A stretch of DNA of 64,000 bases from Neisseria sp. oral taxon 014 str. F0314 (GCF_005886145.1 NZ_CP040504.1:558001-622000), one strand, 5' to 3'; shown: positions 10,450 to 18,712, counted from the stretch's first letter. Made by a program: numbers and translations. The notes: generated from the sequence alone by a model not told the origin.

Positions 10450-11109
10450 CTATAATTTGTGATACCAATCAAGCACTTTTTTCACAGATTCCTCGATACC
10501 CAAGTCCGTCGTATCCAGTAAAACGGCATCGGGCAGTTGCCTGAGCGGGGCGACGGGGCGGCGGCGGTCGGCCTCGTCCCTCGCTTCAATGTCCGACAGG
10601 ATTCGGTCGAACTCCACTCCTTCGCACGGCAAACCGAGTTGTCGGGCGCGCCGCTGAGCCCTGACCTGTGCCGAGGCAGTCAGAAACACTTTCAACACGG
10701 CATCATGAAATACGACCGAACCCATATCGCGCCCGTCGGCCACCAGCCCTTTCTCAGTCAGAAAATCACGCTGGCGCTGTAACAGGGCGGCGCGCACCTT
10801 CGGCAGTTGCGCTATGGCGGACGCCCCCATGCCGATGGCTTCGCTGCGGATTTGCACGGAAACATCTTCGTCATTCAACATAATCCGCGTTTCCTCGAAA
10901 CGGACGGGAAGGTTCTCGGCCAACTGAGCGACGGCTTCTTCATTATGCCAACCGACACCCCGTTTTTCCGCATAAAGCGCAGTCAGACGATATAACGCGC
11001 CGGAGTCCAGATAGTCAAAACCCAAAGCCTGAGCGACGCGCAGGGCGACTGTTCCTTTTCCCGATGCGCTGGGGCCGTCGATGGCAATTACTTTTTGTTT
11101 GATGCTCAA
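10450..11109 (-). CDS. cmk: Cytidylate kinase
   Basis: CMP/dCMP kinase (219 aa) of pyrimidine nucleotide recycling. The P-loop GPSASGKGT is at residues 12-20. The NMP-binding motifs LDSGALYRL and DGRDMGSVVF are complete. The frame is open 16 codons further to an ATG at 11157, but a TTG at 11109 gives the family N-terminus (MSIKQKVIAIDGP) and sits a few bases after a perfect AGGAGG site. I therefore call a TTG start. The gene precedes rpsA, the classical cmk-rpsA-ihfB order. Confidence 0.94.
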   Translation of the reverse strand: MSIKQKVIAIDGPSASGKGTVALRVAQALGFDYLDSGALYRLTALYAEKRGVGWHNEEAVAQLAENLPVRFEETRIMLNDEDVSVQIRSEAIGMGASAIAQLPKVRAALLQRQRDFLTEKGLVADGRDMGSVVFHDAVLKVFLTASAQVRAQRRARQLGLPCEGVEFDRILSDIEARDEADRRRPVAPLRQLPDAVLLDTTDLGIEESVKKVLDWYHKL

Positions 11110-11527
11110 TTCTTCCTCCTGAAACCTGCTACATGCAATTTTAAAAGTCGGCCGCATTATATAACGTGCAAGGCAAGCATAAGAAGGCCGTCTGAAAACA
11201 TTTCAGACGGCCTTTTGCTGCCTTCCTGCACGAGGCGGTTGCCGTTGCGCGGATACGCGACATGCAAAGGTAAAACTCCGCCCCCTTCCAATTTATATTC
11301 AAATCATTAGTGGCTGTAGCATGCCGAATCCAAACTGGCGGACATATCGCCCTAAAAATCCGACCTAAATCTAATTGCAACCCAAATCCAATTCTTGAAT
11401 TATCAGGATTTCAGACGGCCTTCAAGCTGCAAAGGTCGTCTGAAATTTTAATTTGTAAATTAATGTTCATTTTTAGGGTGAAACAGTATAATTCCCGCCG
11501 TTTGAATTGATTTGACGAGGCTTTTTG
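11110..11527. other. Divergent intergenic region with two DUS pairs
   Basis: Between divergent cmk and uraA. It holds an inverted DUS pair at 11184-11216 and a second, imperfect pair at 11410-11443 whose right copy is the AGGTCGTCTGAA variant. The 120 nt between them resemble no feature I know. Neither hairpin lies downstream of a gene, so they are uptake signals rather than terminators here. Confidence 0.5.
11464..11492 (+). promoter_or_regulatory. Candidate promoter of uraA
   Basis: A perfect TATAAT (11487-11492) lies 17 bp after a weak -35 (TGTTCA, 11464-11469), giving a leader of about 30 nt to the ATG at 11528. The -10 box is convincing; the -35 is poor. Confidence 0.5.
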
Positions 11528-12763
11528 ATGAACCAGCTTAAATTGGCGGTTTCCGGCGCGCAGATTTTGTTTGTAGCGTTCGGGGCGATGGTGCTTGTCC
11601 CGCTTTTGACCGGACTGAATCCTTCTTTGGCACTTTTGGGAGCGGGTATCGGTACGCTGCTCTTCCAAATAGTCACCAAACGTAAAGTGCCGATTTTCCT
11701 CGGCTCTTCTTTTGCCTTTATTGCGCCGATTATCTACTCCATTAAAACATGGGGTCTGCCTTCGACCATGTTCGGGCTGTTTGCGGCGGGTTTTATGTAT
11801 TTTGTGTTTGCCGCGCTGATTAAATGGCGCGGGCTGGCTACGGTCAACCGGCTGCTGCCGCCTGTGGTTATCGGGCCTGTGATTATGGTTATCGGTTTGT
11901 CTGTCGCCGCAGCCGCAAGTGAAATGGCAATGGGCAAATCGGGTGGAAACCAAGTGGTCGGCTATGCGGATGCACTGATTTTGTCGGGCTTTACGTTTGC
12001 CGTTACGGTGGTTGTGTCGGTTTTCGGCAGCCGCATGATGAAACTGGTTCCGATTTTAATCGGCGTGGCTGCGGGCTATATTTTGGCTTTGGTCATGGGC
12101 TTGGTGGATACTGCTACCATCGCGGCTGCGCCGTGGTTTGCCGTGCCGCATTTTGAAACGCCGCAAGTCAACTGGCAGGCCGCACTGTTTATGCTGCCCG
12201 TCGCCATCGCGCCCGCCATCGAACACATCGGCGGCATCATGGCCATCGGCAATGTAACGGGCAACAACTACACCAAAGACCCGGGCTTGGATAAAACGCT
12301 GGCGGGCGACGGCTTGGGCGTGTGTGTGGCGGGTTTGATCGGCGGTCCGCCGGTAACGACTTACGGCGAGGTAACGGGCGCGGTGATGATTACGAAAAAC
12401 AGCAATCCGGTCATTATGACTTGGGCGGCGATTTTCGCCATCGCTATGGCGTTTTTCGGCAAATTCAATGCTTTCCTCGCTTCCATCCCTCTGCCCGTAA
12501 TGGGCGGCATCATGCTGCTTTTGTTCGGTACGATTGCTTCTTTGGGCATTAAAACGCTGGTAGATGCGAAAGTGGATTTGATGCAGCCGAAAAATCTAGT
12601 GATTGTCAGCTCGGTTTTGACGGTCGGCGTCGGCGGCATGGCGGTTCATGTCGGTACTTTGAGTTTTGCCGGCGTCGGTTTGTGCGCTATTTTGGCGATT
12701 GTCTTAAACTGCCTGCTGCCGACACCGAAAACAGAAATCAAATCATTTTCCGATCCGGCGTAA
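11528..12763 (+). CDS. uraA: Uracil/xanthine permease (NCS2 family, UraA-like)
   Basis: A 411-aa inner-membrane nucleobase:proton symporter of the NCS2 family with about 14 hydrophobic segments. The family signature is visible: PAIEHIGGIMAIGNVTGNN, with the Glu that binds base in UraA, and GGPPVTTYGEVTGAV, with the second key Glu. The start ATG at 11528 has GAGG 7 nt upstream. It most likely imports uracil; xanthine or another base cannot be excluded by sequence alone. It is a single-gene transcript closed by the hairpin at 12801-12834. Confidence 0.9.
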   Translation: MNQLKLAVSGAQILFVAFGAMVLVPLLTGLNPSLALLGAGIGTLLFQIVTKRKVPIFLGSSFAFIAPIIYSIKTWGLPSTMFGLFAAGFMYFVFAALIKWRGLATVNRLLPPVVIGPVIMVIGLSVAAAASEMAMGKSGGNQVVGYADALILSGFTFAVTVVVSVFGSRMMKLVPILIGVAAGYILALVMGLVDTATIAAAPWFAVPHFETPQVNWQAALFMLPVAIAPAIEHIGGIMAIGNVTGNNYTKDPGLDKTLAGDGLGVCVAGLIGGPPVTTYGEVTGAVMITKNSNPVIMTWAAIFAIAMAFFGKFNAFLASIPLPVMGGIMLLLFGTIASLGIKTLVDAKVDLMQPKNLVIVSSVLTVGVGGMAVHVGTLSFAGVGLCAILAIVLNCLLPTPKTEIKSFSDPA

Positions 12764-12800
12764 CCATATCGGACCTTCCCTTATCAAAACGTACCCCTTA

Positions 12801-12834
12801 GAGGCCGTCTGAAAAATCCGTTTCAGACGGCCTC
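12801..12834 (+). terminator. DUS inverted-repeat terminator of uraA
   Basis: A 14-bp stem made of two inverted DUS (GAGGCCGTCTGAAA / TTTCAGACGGCCTC) with a 6-nt loop, 37 nt after the stop. Confidence 0.8.
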
Positions 12835-12955
12835 TCTCAATCCTTATCCGCCTTAACCGTTTATTTGTGCACCTAGAGTATTGAATCTATGCCTTCCGCC
12901 CTTATAAATAGCAAATACGGCATAATGATTAACATGATAAAGACGGAAGAACGAT

Positions 12956-13900
12956 ATGGCAGAAAAAACCTATTACGAAATTCTCGGCGTGGACAAAACC
13001 GCCGACGCCGACACCATTAAAAAGGCCTACCGCAAACTGGTACGCAAATACCATCCCGACGTCAGCAAAGAACCTGACGCCGCCGAGCGCACCGCTGAAA
13101 TCAACACCGCCTACGAAACCTTATCCGACCGTGAAAAGCGTGCCGAATACGACGAATTGCTGGCCAATCCCTACGGCCGCAGCGCAGGCGGCAATCCGTT
13201 CGGCGGCGCGCAATCCGGCGGCTTCCGCTACGAATACCGCGGCGGCGAACCTTTCGGCGCGGGCGATTTCAATTTTGAAGATTTGTTCGCCGGTTTCGGC
13301 CGCAGTCAGAGACATGCACACGCAAGGCCGGACGGCCCGATTAAGGGCGAAGACCAGCATGCCGAACTGAGTATCGATATTTACGCTGCTTATGTCGGCG
13401 CGGAGCGTTCGCTGAATCTGAACGTGCCGACCGTGGACGAATACGGCCGCGTCGGTTATCAGACCAAAACCCTCAACGTCAAAATCCCCAAAGGCATTAC
13501 CGAAGGCCAGCAAATCCGTTTGGCGGGACAGGGCCTGCCCGGCTACAACGGCGGCGCAAACGGCGATTTGTATCTGAAAATCAAGTTCCACGACAAACCC
13601 GATTTATACGTTAAAAACAAAAAAGACGTATACCAGACCATAGACGTCAAGCCTTGGGAGGCCGTATTGGGCGGCAAAATCATCGTTCCCACCGCAGCCG
13701 GACGTTTGCAGGTCAACCTGCCCGCCAACAGCCAAAACGGTAAAAGCATACGCCTGAAAGGCAAAGGCATTCCGGCCAAAGAAGCGGGCGATTTGTACCT
13801 CAACATCCGCATCAGCGTTCCCAAGGCCGAAAGCGAAGCCGACCGCGCCGCATGGGCGCAGCTTGCCGCCCACTTTGACGGCAAAAGCGCATCAAATTGA
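12956..13900 (+). CDS. cbpA: DnaJ-class co-chaperone CbpA
   Basis: A 314-aa J-domain protein without the zinc-finger region of DnaJ. The J domain is at residues 5-70 with the catalytic HPD at 33-35, followed by a Gly/Phe-rich linker (about 75-125) and two C-terminal beta substrate-binding domains (about 130-305). CbpA stimulates DnaK ATPase and can substitute for DnaJ; in E. coli it is also nucleoid-associated. It is followed 11 nt downstream by the CbpM-like modulator, the standard cbpA-cbpM pair. A GGAAG site precedes the ATG. Confidence 0.93.
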   Translation: MAEKTYYEILGVDKTADADTIKKAYRKLVRKYHPDVSKEPDAAERTAEINTAYETLSDREKRAEYDELLANPYGRSAGGNPFGGAQSGGFRYEYRGGEPFGAGDFNFEDLFAGFGRSQRHAHARPDGPIKGEDQHAELSIDIYAAYVGAERSLNLNVPTVDEYGRVGYQTKTLNVKIPKGITEGQQIRLAGQGLPGYNGGANGDLYLKIKFHDKPDLYVKNKKDVYQTIDVKPWEAVLGGKIIVPTAAGRLQVNLPANSQNGKSIRLKGKGIPAKEAGDLYLNIRISVPKAESEADRAAWAQLAAHFDGKSASN

Positions 13901-13911
13901 AAGGACAAACC

Positions 13912-14205
13912 ATGACGCAACACACCGACATTACCCTGACTTTCGAAGAAATCCTCGCTGCCAGCCGCTGCCGCCGCGATTGGCTGCTGGAGCTGATAGA
14001 GGAAGAAATCATCAGCGTAAACGGCCGGCCGGAACAAACTTTGTACAGCGGCTTCCAACTCGCCCGCATCCGCCGCGCCCAGCGTCTGAGCCGCGACTTC
14101 GATGCCGGCATTCCCGCGCTCGGCCTGATTATGCGCCTGCTGGACGAAGTGGAAGAATTGCGCAAGGCGCAGCAGCCCTTGTCCCTGCTAAACGAAGGTA
14201 AATAG
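13912..14205 (+). CDS. cbpM: Chaperone modulator CbpM (MerR-like HTH)
   Basis: A 97-aa small helical protein with a MerR-like winged-helix core (TFEEILAASRCRRDWLLELIEEEII ... YSGFQLARIRRAQRLSRDFD). CbpM binds the J domain of CbpA and blocks its co-chaperone activity. The start ATG at 13912 has an AAAGGA site; a non-ATG extension into the cbpA end is unlikely. It sits directly after cbpA and ends before a DUS terminator. Confidence 0.88.
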   Translation: MTQHTDITLTFEEILAASRCRRDWLLELIEEEIISVNGRPEQTLYSGFQLARIRRAQRLSRDFDAGIPALGLIMRLLDEVEELRKAQQPLSLLNEGK

Positions 14206-14219
14206 CGGCCGACAAAAGA

Positions 14220-14252
14220 AAGGCCGTCTGAAAAACAGTTTTCAGACGGCCT
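14220..14252. terminator. Bidirectional DUS terminator
   Basis: Inverted DUS pair (AGGCCGTCTGAAAA / TTTTCAGACGGCCT) between convergent cbpM (plus) and the DUF4230 gene (minus), with A/T-rich flanks. It can serve both. Confidence 0.75.
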
Positions 14253-14272
14253 CAAATACTATTGGGAACAAC

Positions 14273-14878
14273 CTACCCCTTACACACCGGAACAGCCGCG
14301 GGATAAACCGACACTTGGGTTTGCGTCAGCGCAAACAGATTCTCCAACTGCAACTGCGCCTGCCGGTTGGCATGTTGCAGAATATCCGCCTTGCACGCAC
14401 TGGCCAACACTTGCGCCCTGGCCCTTTCCTGCACGGTTTTGAACACACCTTTATCGGCAGGCAGCAGATTGAACGAACCCGTCTTCATGTCGTACACCTC
14501 GATATTTTCCAAATCCACGCTGAGGATTTCCACCGGCGGCAGGCTGAGAATGACTTTGCCGTCGACAATATTCACATTCTCCGCCGTCAACTTGTCCAAA
14601 TCCAAACCGGCCAACACCTTGCCGCGCACGATAAAGATGCCGCTTTGCGCGTCCTGCCACAACATGCGCCAGTTGCCTTTTTTCTCGGTGCGGATAATCG
14701 TGTCGATATAGAACGCCGTGCTTTCCAGCCGGTTTACCTTCTTAATCTGCATCAGTACGCCCTCGCGCGACAGCACTTCATGTGCATCGTCCGCCCCTCT
14801 ATCGTGGTAATACCAGCCGCCGAAACCGGCAGCGGCACACAGCAGCAACACCGTCAACCAACGGAAAAAACTTTTCAT
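14273..14878 (-). CDS. DUF4230 family membrane-anchored protein
   Basis: A 201-aa protein with one N-terminal membrane helix (about residues 5-22, FFRWLTVLLLCAAAGFGGWYY) and an extracytoplasmic domain of the DUF4230 type (LMQIKKVNRLESTAFYIDTII ... LPPVEILSVDLENIEVYD). The family is a widespread but uncharacterised set of secreted or periplasmic proteins. I start at the second ATG cluster (14878), which follows GAGG by 6 nt; an ATG 15 nt upstream is also possible. Single gene. No function can be assigned. Confidence 0.75.
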   Translation of the reverse strand: MKSFFRWLTVLLLCAAAGFGGWYYHDRGADDAHEVLSREGVLMQIKKVNRLESTAFYIDTIIRTEKKGNWRMLWQDAQSGIFIVRGKVLAGLDLDKLTAENVNIVDGKVILSLPPVEILSVDLENIEVYDMKTGSFNLLPADKGVFKTVQERARAQVLASACKADILQHANRQAQLQLENLFALTQTQVSVYPAAVPVCKG

Positions 14879-14940
14879 CTCGAACCTCATCATTTACATC
14901 AGCCTGCATATAGGGCGGAGCGGATAAATTTCAATCATAA

Positions 14941-14981
14941 AGGCCGTCTGAAAACGGATTTTTACCTTTCAGACGGCCTTT
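14941..14981. repeat. Inverted DUS pair upstream of the ribB fusion gene
   Basis: AGGCCGTCTGAAA (14941-14953) and TTTCAGACGGCCTT (14968-14981) lie between the 5' ends of divergent genes, so they are not positioned as a terminator. Confidence 0.6.
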
Positions 14982-15073
14982 GCATACACGGTGTTTGCCT
15001 CACGCTTATTTAAACCGAAAACACACCGCATCCCATCACATTAAATTTACTAAAAAGTAATAAAAATACAAAG

Positions 15074-15098
15074 TTTACCAAATTTGCTTTTTGGTAAA
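15074..15098. promoter_or_regulatory. Palindromic operator over the ribB-fusion promoter
   Basis: A perfect inverted repeat TTTACCAAA (15074-15082) / TTTGGTAAA (15090-15098) with a 7-nt spacer covers the -35 region of the promoter called at 15084-15112. A related shorter palindrome (TTACT, 4 nt, AGTAA) lies at 15047-15060. The gene downstream starts with an HTH domain, so autoregulation is a reasonable inference. Confidence 0.6.
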
Positions 15099-15112
15099 GT
15101 AAGGCATACAAT
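15084..15112 (+). promoter_or_regulatory. Promoter of the HTH-ribB gene
   Basis: TTGCTT (15084-15089), 17-bp spacer, TACAAT (15107-15112), about 25 nt before the AGGA site and the ATG at 15144. No FMN riboswitch can be made out in this short leader. Confidence 0.55.
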
Positions 15113-15143
15113 CAGCCCGTGTCCTTCATCCACAGGAACCGAA

Positions 15144-16487
15144 ATGACCATTACCGACTTGCGCCGCCTCAACCTGCGGCAATGGATTGCAGACAAATAC
15201 GGCGGACAGCAGTCGCGCTTCGCCGAAGCTGCCTCCGTCAACCAAGGCGAGCTTTCCTCCCTGCTGAAAAACAAATCGTTCGGCGAGAAAAAAGCCCGCA
15301 AAATCGAACAAGCCGCATCCATGCCCGACATGTGGCTCGACACTCCCCACGATACCGGCCGCGCCGGAACCGGACCGAATAATCCGAAAGAGAGCAGAAA
15401 AATGACAGCAATTTCCACCATTCCAGAAATTCTGGCCGACATCAAAGCCGGCAAAATGGTCATCATCACCGACGCGGAAGACCGCGAAAACGAAGGTGAT
15501 TTGCTGATGGCCGCGCAATTCGTCACCCCCGAAGCCATCAACTTCATGATTAAAAACGCCCGCGGCCTCGTATGCCTGCCGATGGAGGAACAAATGGTCG
15601 AAAATCTCGGCCTGCCGATGATGACGCAGAAAAACGGCGCACAATACGGCACCAACTTCACCGTCTCCATCGAAGCGGCGCAAGGCATTACCACCGGCAT
15701 TTCCGCCGCCGACCGCGCCCTGACCATCCAGACCGCCGTATCGCCCTCGGCCAAACCCGAAGACATCGTCCAACCCGGCCACATCTTTCCGCTGCGCGCG
15801 CAGAAAGGCGGCGTATTGGTGCGTGCCGGCCACACCGAAGCAGGCGTCGATTTGGCACGGATGAGCGGGCTGATTCCCGCCGCCGTCATCTGCGAAATCA
15901 TCAACGACGACGGCACGATGGCGCGTATGCCCGAACTGATGAAGTTCGCCGAAACCCACGGCCTGAAAATCGGCACGATTACCGACCTCATCGAATACCG
16001 CAGCCGCACCGAGAGCCTGCTCGAAGAAATGGGCGACGCGCCCGTACAAACCCCTTGGGGCGAGTTCCAGCAACACGTTTACGTCGACAAACTCTCCGGC
16101 GAAACCCATCTCGCGCTGGTCAAAGGCAAGCCCTCCGCCGACACCGAAACCCTCGTGCGCGTACACGAACCCTTCAGCGCGATGGACTTCATCCAGCCCA
16201 ATCCGCGCCACTCGTGGCCGCTACCCGACGCGCTGCAACGCATCCAGCAGGCCGACGGCGGCGTCGTCATCCTGATGCACCGTGCCGAAGACGGCGCCAC
16301 CCTGCTCGACCGCACCTTGCCCAAAGGCGCCAACCAAGCCTATAAATGGGACAGCAAAAGCTACGGCATCGGCGCACAGATTCTGGCCAACCTGAACGTC
16401 AAAAAACTGCGCGTGCTAGGCCAACCTTCCTCCTTCACCGGCCTGACCGGATTCGGGTTGGAGATTGCGGGGTTCGAAGAAAAATAA
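15144..16487 (+). CDS. ribB: HTH-domain fusion to 3,4-dihydroxy-2-butanone 4-phosphate synthase (RibB with RibA-like tail)
   Basis: One open frame of 447 aa. Residues about 1-66 are a helix-turn-helix domain of phage-repressor type (RQWIADKYGGQQSRFAEAA, VNQGELSSLLKNKSFGEKKARKIEQAA). Residues 67-86 are a Gly/Pro/Asn linker. From Met87 the sequence is RibB: the acidic catalytic loop DAEDRENEGDLL, RGLVCLPM and the HTEAGVDLARMSG segment. RibB makes the four-carbon unit of riboflavin from ribulose 5-phosphate. The last 160 residues align in position with GTP cyclohydrolase II but lack its three zinc cysteines, so they are a degenerate RibA-like (RibX-type) tail. An internal ATG (15402) with a purine-rich GAGAGC stretch upstream could give free RibB. 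Start at 15144 follows AGGA. Confidence 0.9.
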   Translation: MTITDLRRLNLRQWIADKYGGQQSRFAEAASVNQGELSSLLKNKSFGEKKARKIEQAASMPDMWLDTPHDTGRAGTGPNNPKESRKMTAISTIPEILADIKAGKMVIITDAEDRENEGDLLMAAQFVTPEAINFMIKNARGLVCLPMEEQMVENLGLPMMTQKNGAQYGTNFTVSIEAAQGITTGISAADRALTIQTAVSPSAKPEDIVQPGHIFPLRAQKGGVLVRAGHTEAGVDLARMSGLIPAAVICEIINDDGTMARMPELMKFAETHGLKIGTITDLIEYRSRTESLLEEMGDAPVQTPWGEFQQHVYVDKLSGETHLALVKGKPSADTETLVRVHEPFSAMDFIQPNPRHSWPLPDALQRIQQADGGVVILMHRAEDGATLLDRTLPKGANQAYKWDSKSYGIGAQILANLNVKKLRVLGQPSSFTGLTGFGLEIAGFEEK

Positions 16488-16503
16488 GCGGCACCGAATG
16501 ACA

Positions 16504-16540
16504 AGAGGCCGTCTGAAAACGTATTTTCAGACGGCCTCTT
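16504..16540. terminator. Bidirectional DUS terminator
   Basis: Inverted DUS pair between the convergent HTH-ribB gene (plus) and the last gene of the CsgG-like operon (minus), flanked by AAG...CTT. Confidence 0.8.
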
Positions 16541-16557
16541 GTTTGTTATCTGTTTGC

Positions 16558-17109
16558 TCACTCGGAAACAACCGGCACTTTATTCAGTTTGGCCTGCAAT
16601 TGCTTCAACTGGGAAGCATTTTGCTGCTCCGCACGATACAGTTGTTGAAATTCCGTCAATTCGAATTTAGACAAGTCCGCACTCGAACGACCGATTTCAG
16701 TATTGAGTTGATTCATTATACCTTTCAACTCTGAAACCATTTTTTCAGACGCACTACTTCTGCCGATTTCATCTATTTTTAAGGCCAAATCTTGAATCAG
16801 CCTGCTGCGGGAGGCAACGGCGGCAGATTTTTCCTGATAACCGTAACGTTCCAACAGTAATGCCTTAGTGGAGTCGATAAAAGACGCATCAGACCGCACA
16901 GGCGCGGCTTCCCCCCGCTTCTTACCGCTACCGGTCTGGGCACTACGACCTTTAGTACCAACATTTGAAGTTGAAGGCTGAACCGTAAGCGTAGCAGGAT
17001 CAAGCGTCTGTGTGTTGATGATCAGAACCTCCCCATATGCAGAAACATTAAATGCCAACATACCAGAAACCAAAAATAATCTTCTTAAAAATAAGCATTT
17101 ATCAAACAT
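16558..17109 (-). CDS. Exported coiled-coil protein of the CsgG-like operon
   Basis: A 183-aa protein not matched to a known family. A signal peptide covers about residues 1-25 (LFLRRLFLVSGMLAFNVSAYG). Then come a Ser/Thr/Gly/Lys-rich low-complexity stretch (30-75) and a mostly helical, Gln/Leu-rich C-terminal half with heptad-like spacing (about 85-178). It is the last gene of the operon, starts 18 nt after the CsgG-like gene and has an AAGGAG site. By position it could be an accessory factor comparable to CsgE/CsgF, but I see no sequence similarity to them. Periplasmic or secreted location is inferred. Confidence 0.7.
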   Translation of the reverse strand: MFDKCLFLRRLFLVSGMLAFNVSAYGEVLIINTQTLDPATLTVQPSTSNVGTKGRSAQTGSGKKRGEAAPVRSDASFIDSTKALLLERYGYQEKSAAVASRSRLIQDLALKIDEIGRSSASEKMVSELKGIMNQLNTEIGRSSADLSKFELTEFQQLYRAEQQNASQLKQLQAKLNKVPVVSE

Positions 17110-17127
17110 TCGATTTACTCCTTGGTA

Positions 17128-18081
17128 TTAGCAGTTCTGATCTTTATAAACTTGATAAGGTTTCAGGAATTTATCCAATAATTCATAAACCCCTTTGTCT
17201 ATTATTTCTTTAACGGCCGCCATTTTCGGATCCCCCACCTGCACCGAATAATCGATACCGTAATCCTTCGTTCCAATCAAACGGAAGAAATTATGACCGT
17301 TTTTCACAGAATAGAAAGTATTGGTCAGATTGACGCCTGCCAAATCGTCCATGCCCGCCACCCTGACCACCGTTCCGGTATCAGAATCAATCAAGCGCAA
17401 ATTGACACTGACGGTCATCGCCTGCATACCTCTAGAAAACTGATACGCATCAAGATCGGCATTAATATCTTTGTTGGGGATAACGTTGGTTTCGTCATAT
17501 TGGGTTATCGCCCCGCTGATATAGTAATTAGACGGAAACATCACCCCTATCGGCATATGCTGCAAAGAGGTCATAGTGGCCGCAAAACCCTGTATTAATC
17601 CCGCCGGCAGGTTGTAAGTAGGTTTGATAAAGTTATTCCTAGATTCAGCCAAATTATCGGGTGCGAGCGGTGTTTCAACGACATCAAAATGTTTGAATTT
17701 CATTAACGAATCCATCACCATGTCTGACAATACCGTCGAACTGCCTTCAAACACTTTTCCCGTCTTATCCCGCATCGGAGCGACCGAAATGCGGAACCTT
17801 CCGTTTCCCGTTGTTATTCCGTTTTGCAATGCGGCCTGTTGGGACGCCATAAAGAAATCTTTATGCATATCGCTCAAACATTGAAGCTTCTTACCGTAAA
17901 ACGTATTGTTTTCGCTAATCTGCTGGGAGCGTAAATCTGCAATATCCTGAACCTTTTTCCTATATTTTTCGGAAGCATATTTTTTACGCGTCATCTTCAA
18001 ATCTAAAGTGGCGCATGAAGAGAGTGAAAAACAGGCCAAAACAATCAATGCAATGGCCTTCATAGAAGAGTTTTTTATCAT
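17128..18081 (-). CDS. CsgG-like outer-membrane lipoprotein (curli-type secretion channel)
   Basis: A 317-aa lipoprotein with lipobox LSSC (Cys23). After a charged helical segment (about 30-80) comes a domain with CsgG-family hallmarks: RFRISVAPMRDKTGKVFEG, LSDMVMDSLMKFKHFDVVE, YYISGAITQYDETN, AVNLRLID-type strand (TVSVNLRLIDSDTGTVVRV) and a C-terminal helix (MAAVKEIIDKGVYELLDKFL). CsgG forms a nonameric outer-membrane pore for unfolded curli subunits. The N-terminal insertion makes this protein longer than E. coli CsgG. Its ATG overlaps the stop of the upstream gene (ATGA), so the two are translationally coupled. The last residue is Cys. Confidence 0.8.
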   Translation of the reverse strand: MIKNSSMKAIALIVLACFSLSSCATLDLKMTRKKYASEKYRKKVQDIADLRSQQISENNTFYGKKLQCLSDMHKDFFMASQQAALQNGITTGNGRFRISVAPMRDKTGKVFEGSSTVLSDMVMDSLMKFKHFDVVETPLAPDNLAESRNNFIKPTYNLPAGLIQGFAATMTSLQHMPIGVMFPSNYYISGAITQYDETNVIPNKDINADLDAYQFSRGMQAMTVSVNLRLIDSDTGTVVRVAGMDDLAGVNLTNTFYSVKNGHNFFRLIGTKDYGIDYSVQVGDPKMAAVKEIIDKGVYELLDKFLKPYQVYKDQNC

Positions 18082-18656
18082 TTTGCGATCGCCTTAAATT
18101 TATTCTTGCCTTTTATTTTAACTATAACTTTCGAATCCACATCTTCATCCGTACACACAACACCGGCACAGGCGACACTTCCGCTCGAAGACGTCGCACG
18201 GGCGTTAATTTCACTGTTTCTAGACTCAACATGTACGTTTTTCATATGAATTTTAGAAGTATCTCTCGCATTTTTCTTCTTGCCATTTTCCACAACAACA
18301 ACGCCTGCACTGCCGTCTTTGTTGTCCTGTGCAAATCCGTCAGTAACGATGCGCGTATTTTCAATATAGATTTCCTTATTTCTGGGATTTTTTATCTCAA
18401 TAAGCGGCTTATTCTGGTTTTGCCCCGGTTTCGTCGTTATTGTCCCACCTTTGACAATCAATTTATTACCTGAATTGATGACTTGTCCACCCTGCAAACC
18501 GTTGATATTAATTTGTTCTGTCCTTACATTATTTGCCTTCTCTGCAACAACAGACCCTCTTTGGCTGATCGAACCTTTATCGGTAATGGAAGAAGGCGGG
18601 GAAGCAAAAACTGCCAGCGGCATGACAAACACAAAAAATACTGGAAATTTCGACAT
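18078..18656 (-). CDS. Exported beta-rich protein with fibre-like C-terminal motif
   Basis: A 192-aa secreted protein, family not recognised. Signal peptide 1-18 (VFFVFVMPLAVFA, cleavage before SPP). The body has alternating short strands of polar and Val/Ile residues (NINGLQGGQVINSGNKLIVKGG, then EIYIENTRIVTDG, KIHMKNVHVES), which suggests a beta-solenoid. Near the C-terminus, NSEINARATSSSGSVACAGVV matches the repeat of the two small exported proteins encoded upstream. The start at 18656 has a GGAG site; the frame is open 13 codons further. Coupled by a 4-nt overlap to the CsgG-like gene. It may be a nucleator, tip or cap of the fibre; that is inference. Confidence 0.75.
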   Translation of the reverse strand: MSKFPVFFVFVMPLAVFASPPSSITDKGSISQRGSVVAEKANNVRTEQININGLQGGQVINSGNKLIVKGGTITTKPGQNQNKPLIEIKNPRNKEIYIENTRIVTDGFAQDNKDGSAGVVVVENGKKKNARDTSKIHMKNVHVESRNSEINARATSSSGSVACAGVVCTDEDVDSKVIVKIKGKNKFKAIAK

Positions 18657-18712
18657 AACGGTACTCCAAATCAAATAAATCGAACCATCATTCAAAGAAA
18701 TCTATTTTCGTA

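Noticed and set aside
11184..11443. DUS pairs as terminators of cmk or uraA
   Set aside because: They lie upstream of both divergent genes, so they cannot terminate either.
15000..15143. FMN riboswitch before ribB
   Set aside because: None of the conserved RFN element segments is present and the leader is too short.
15126..16211. 361-codon minus-strand frame opposite the HTH-ribB gene
   Set aside because: Shadow of a GC-rich gene; no ribosome-binding site, low-complexity Gly/Asp/Phe product.
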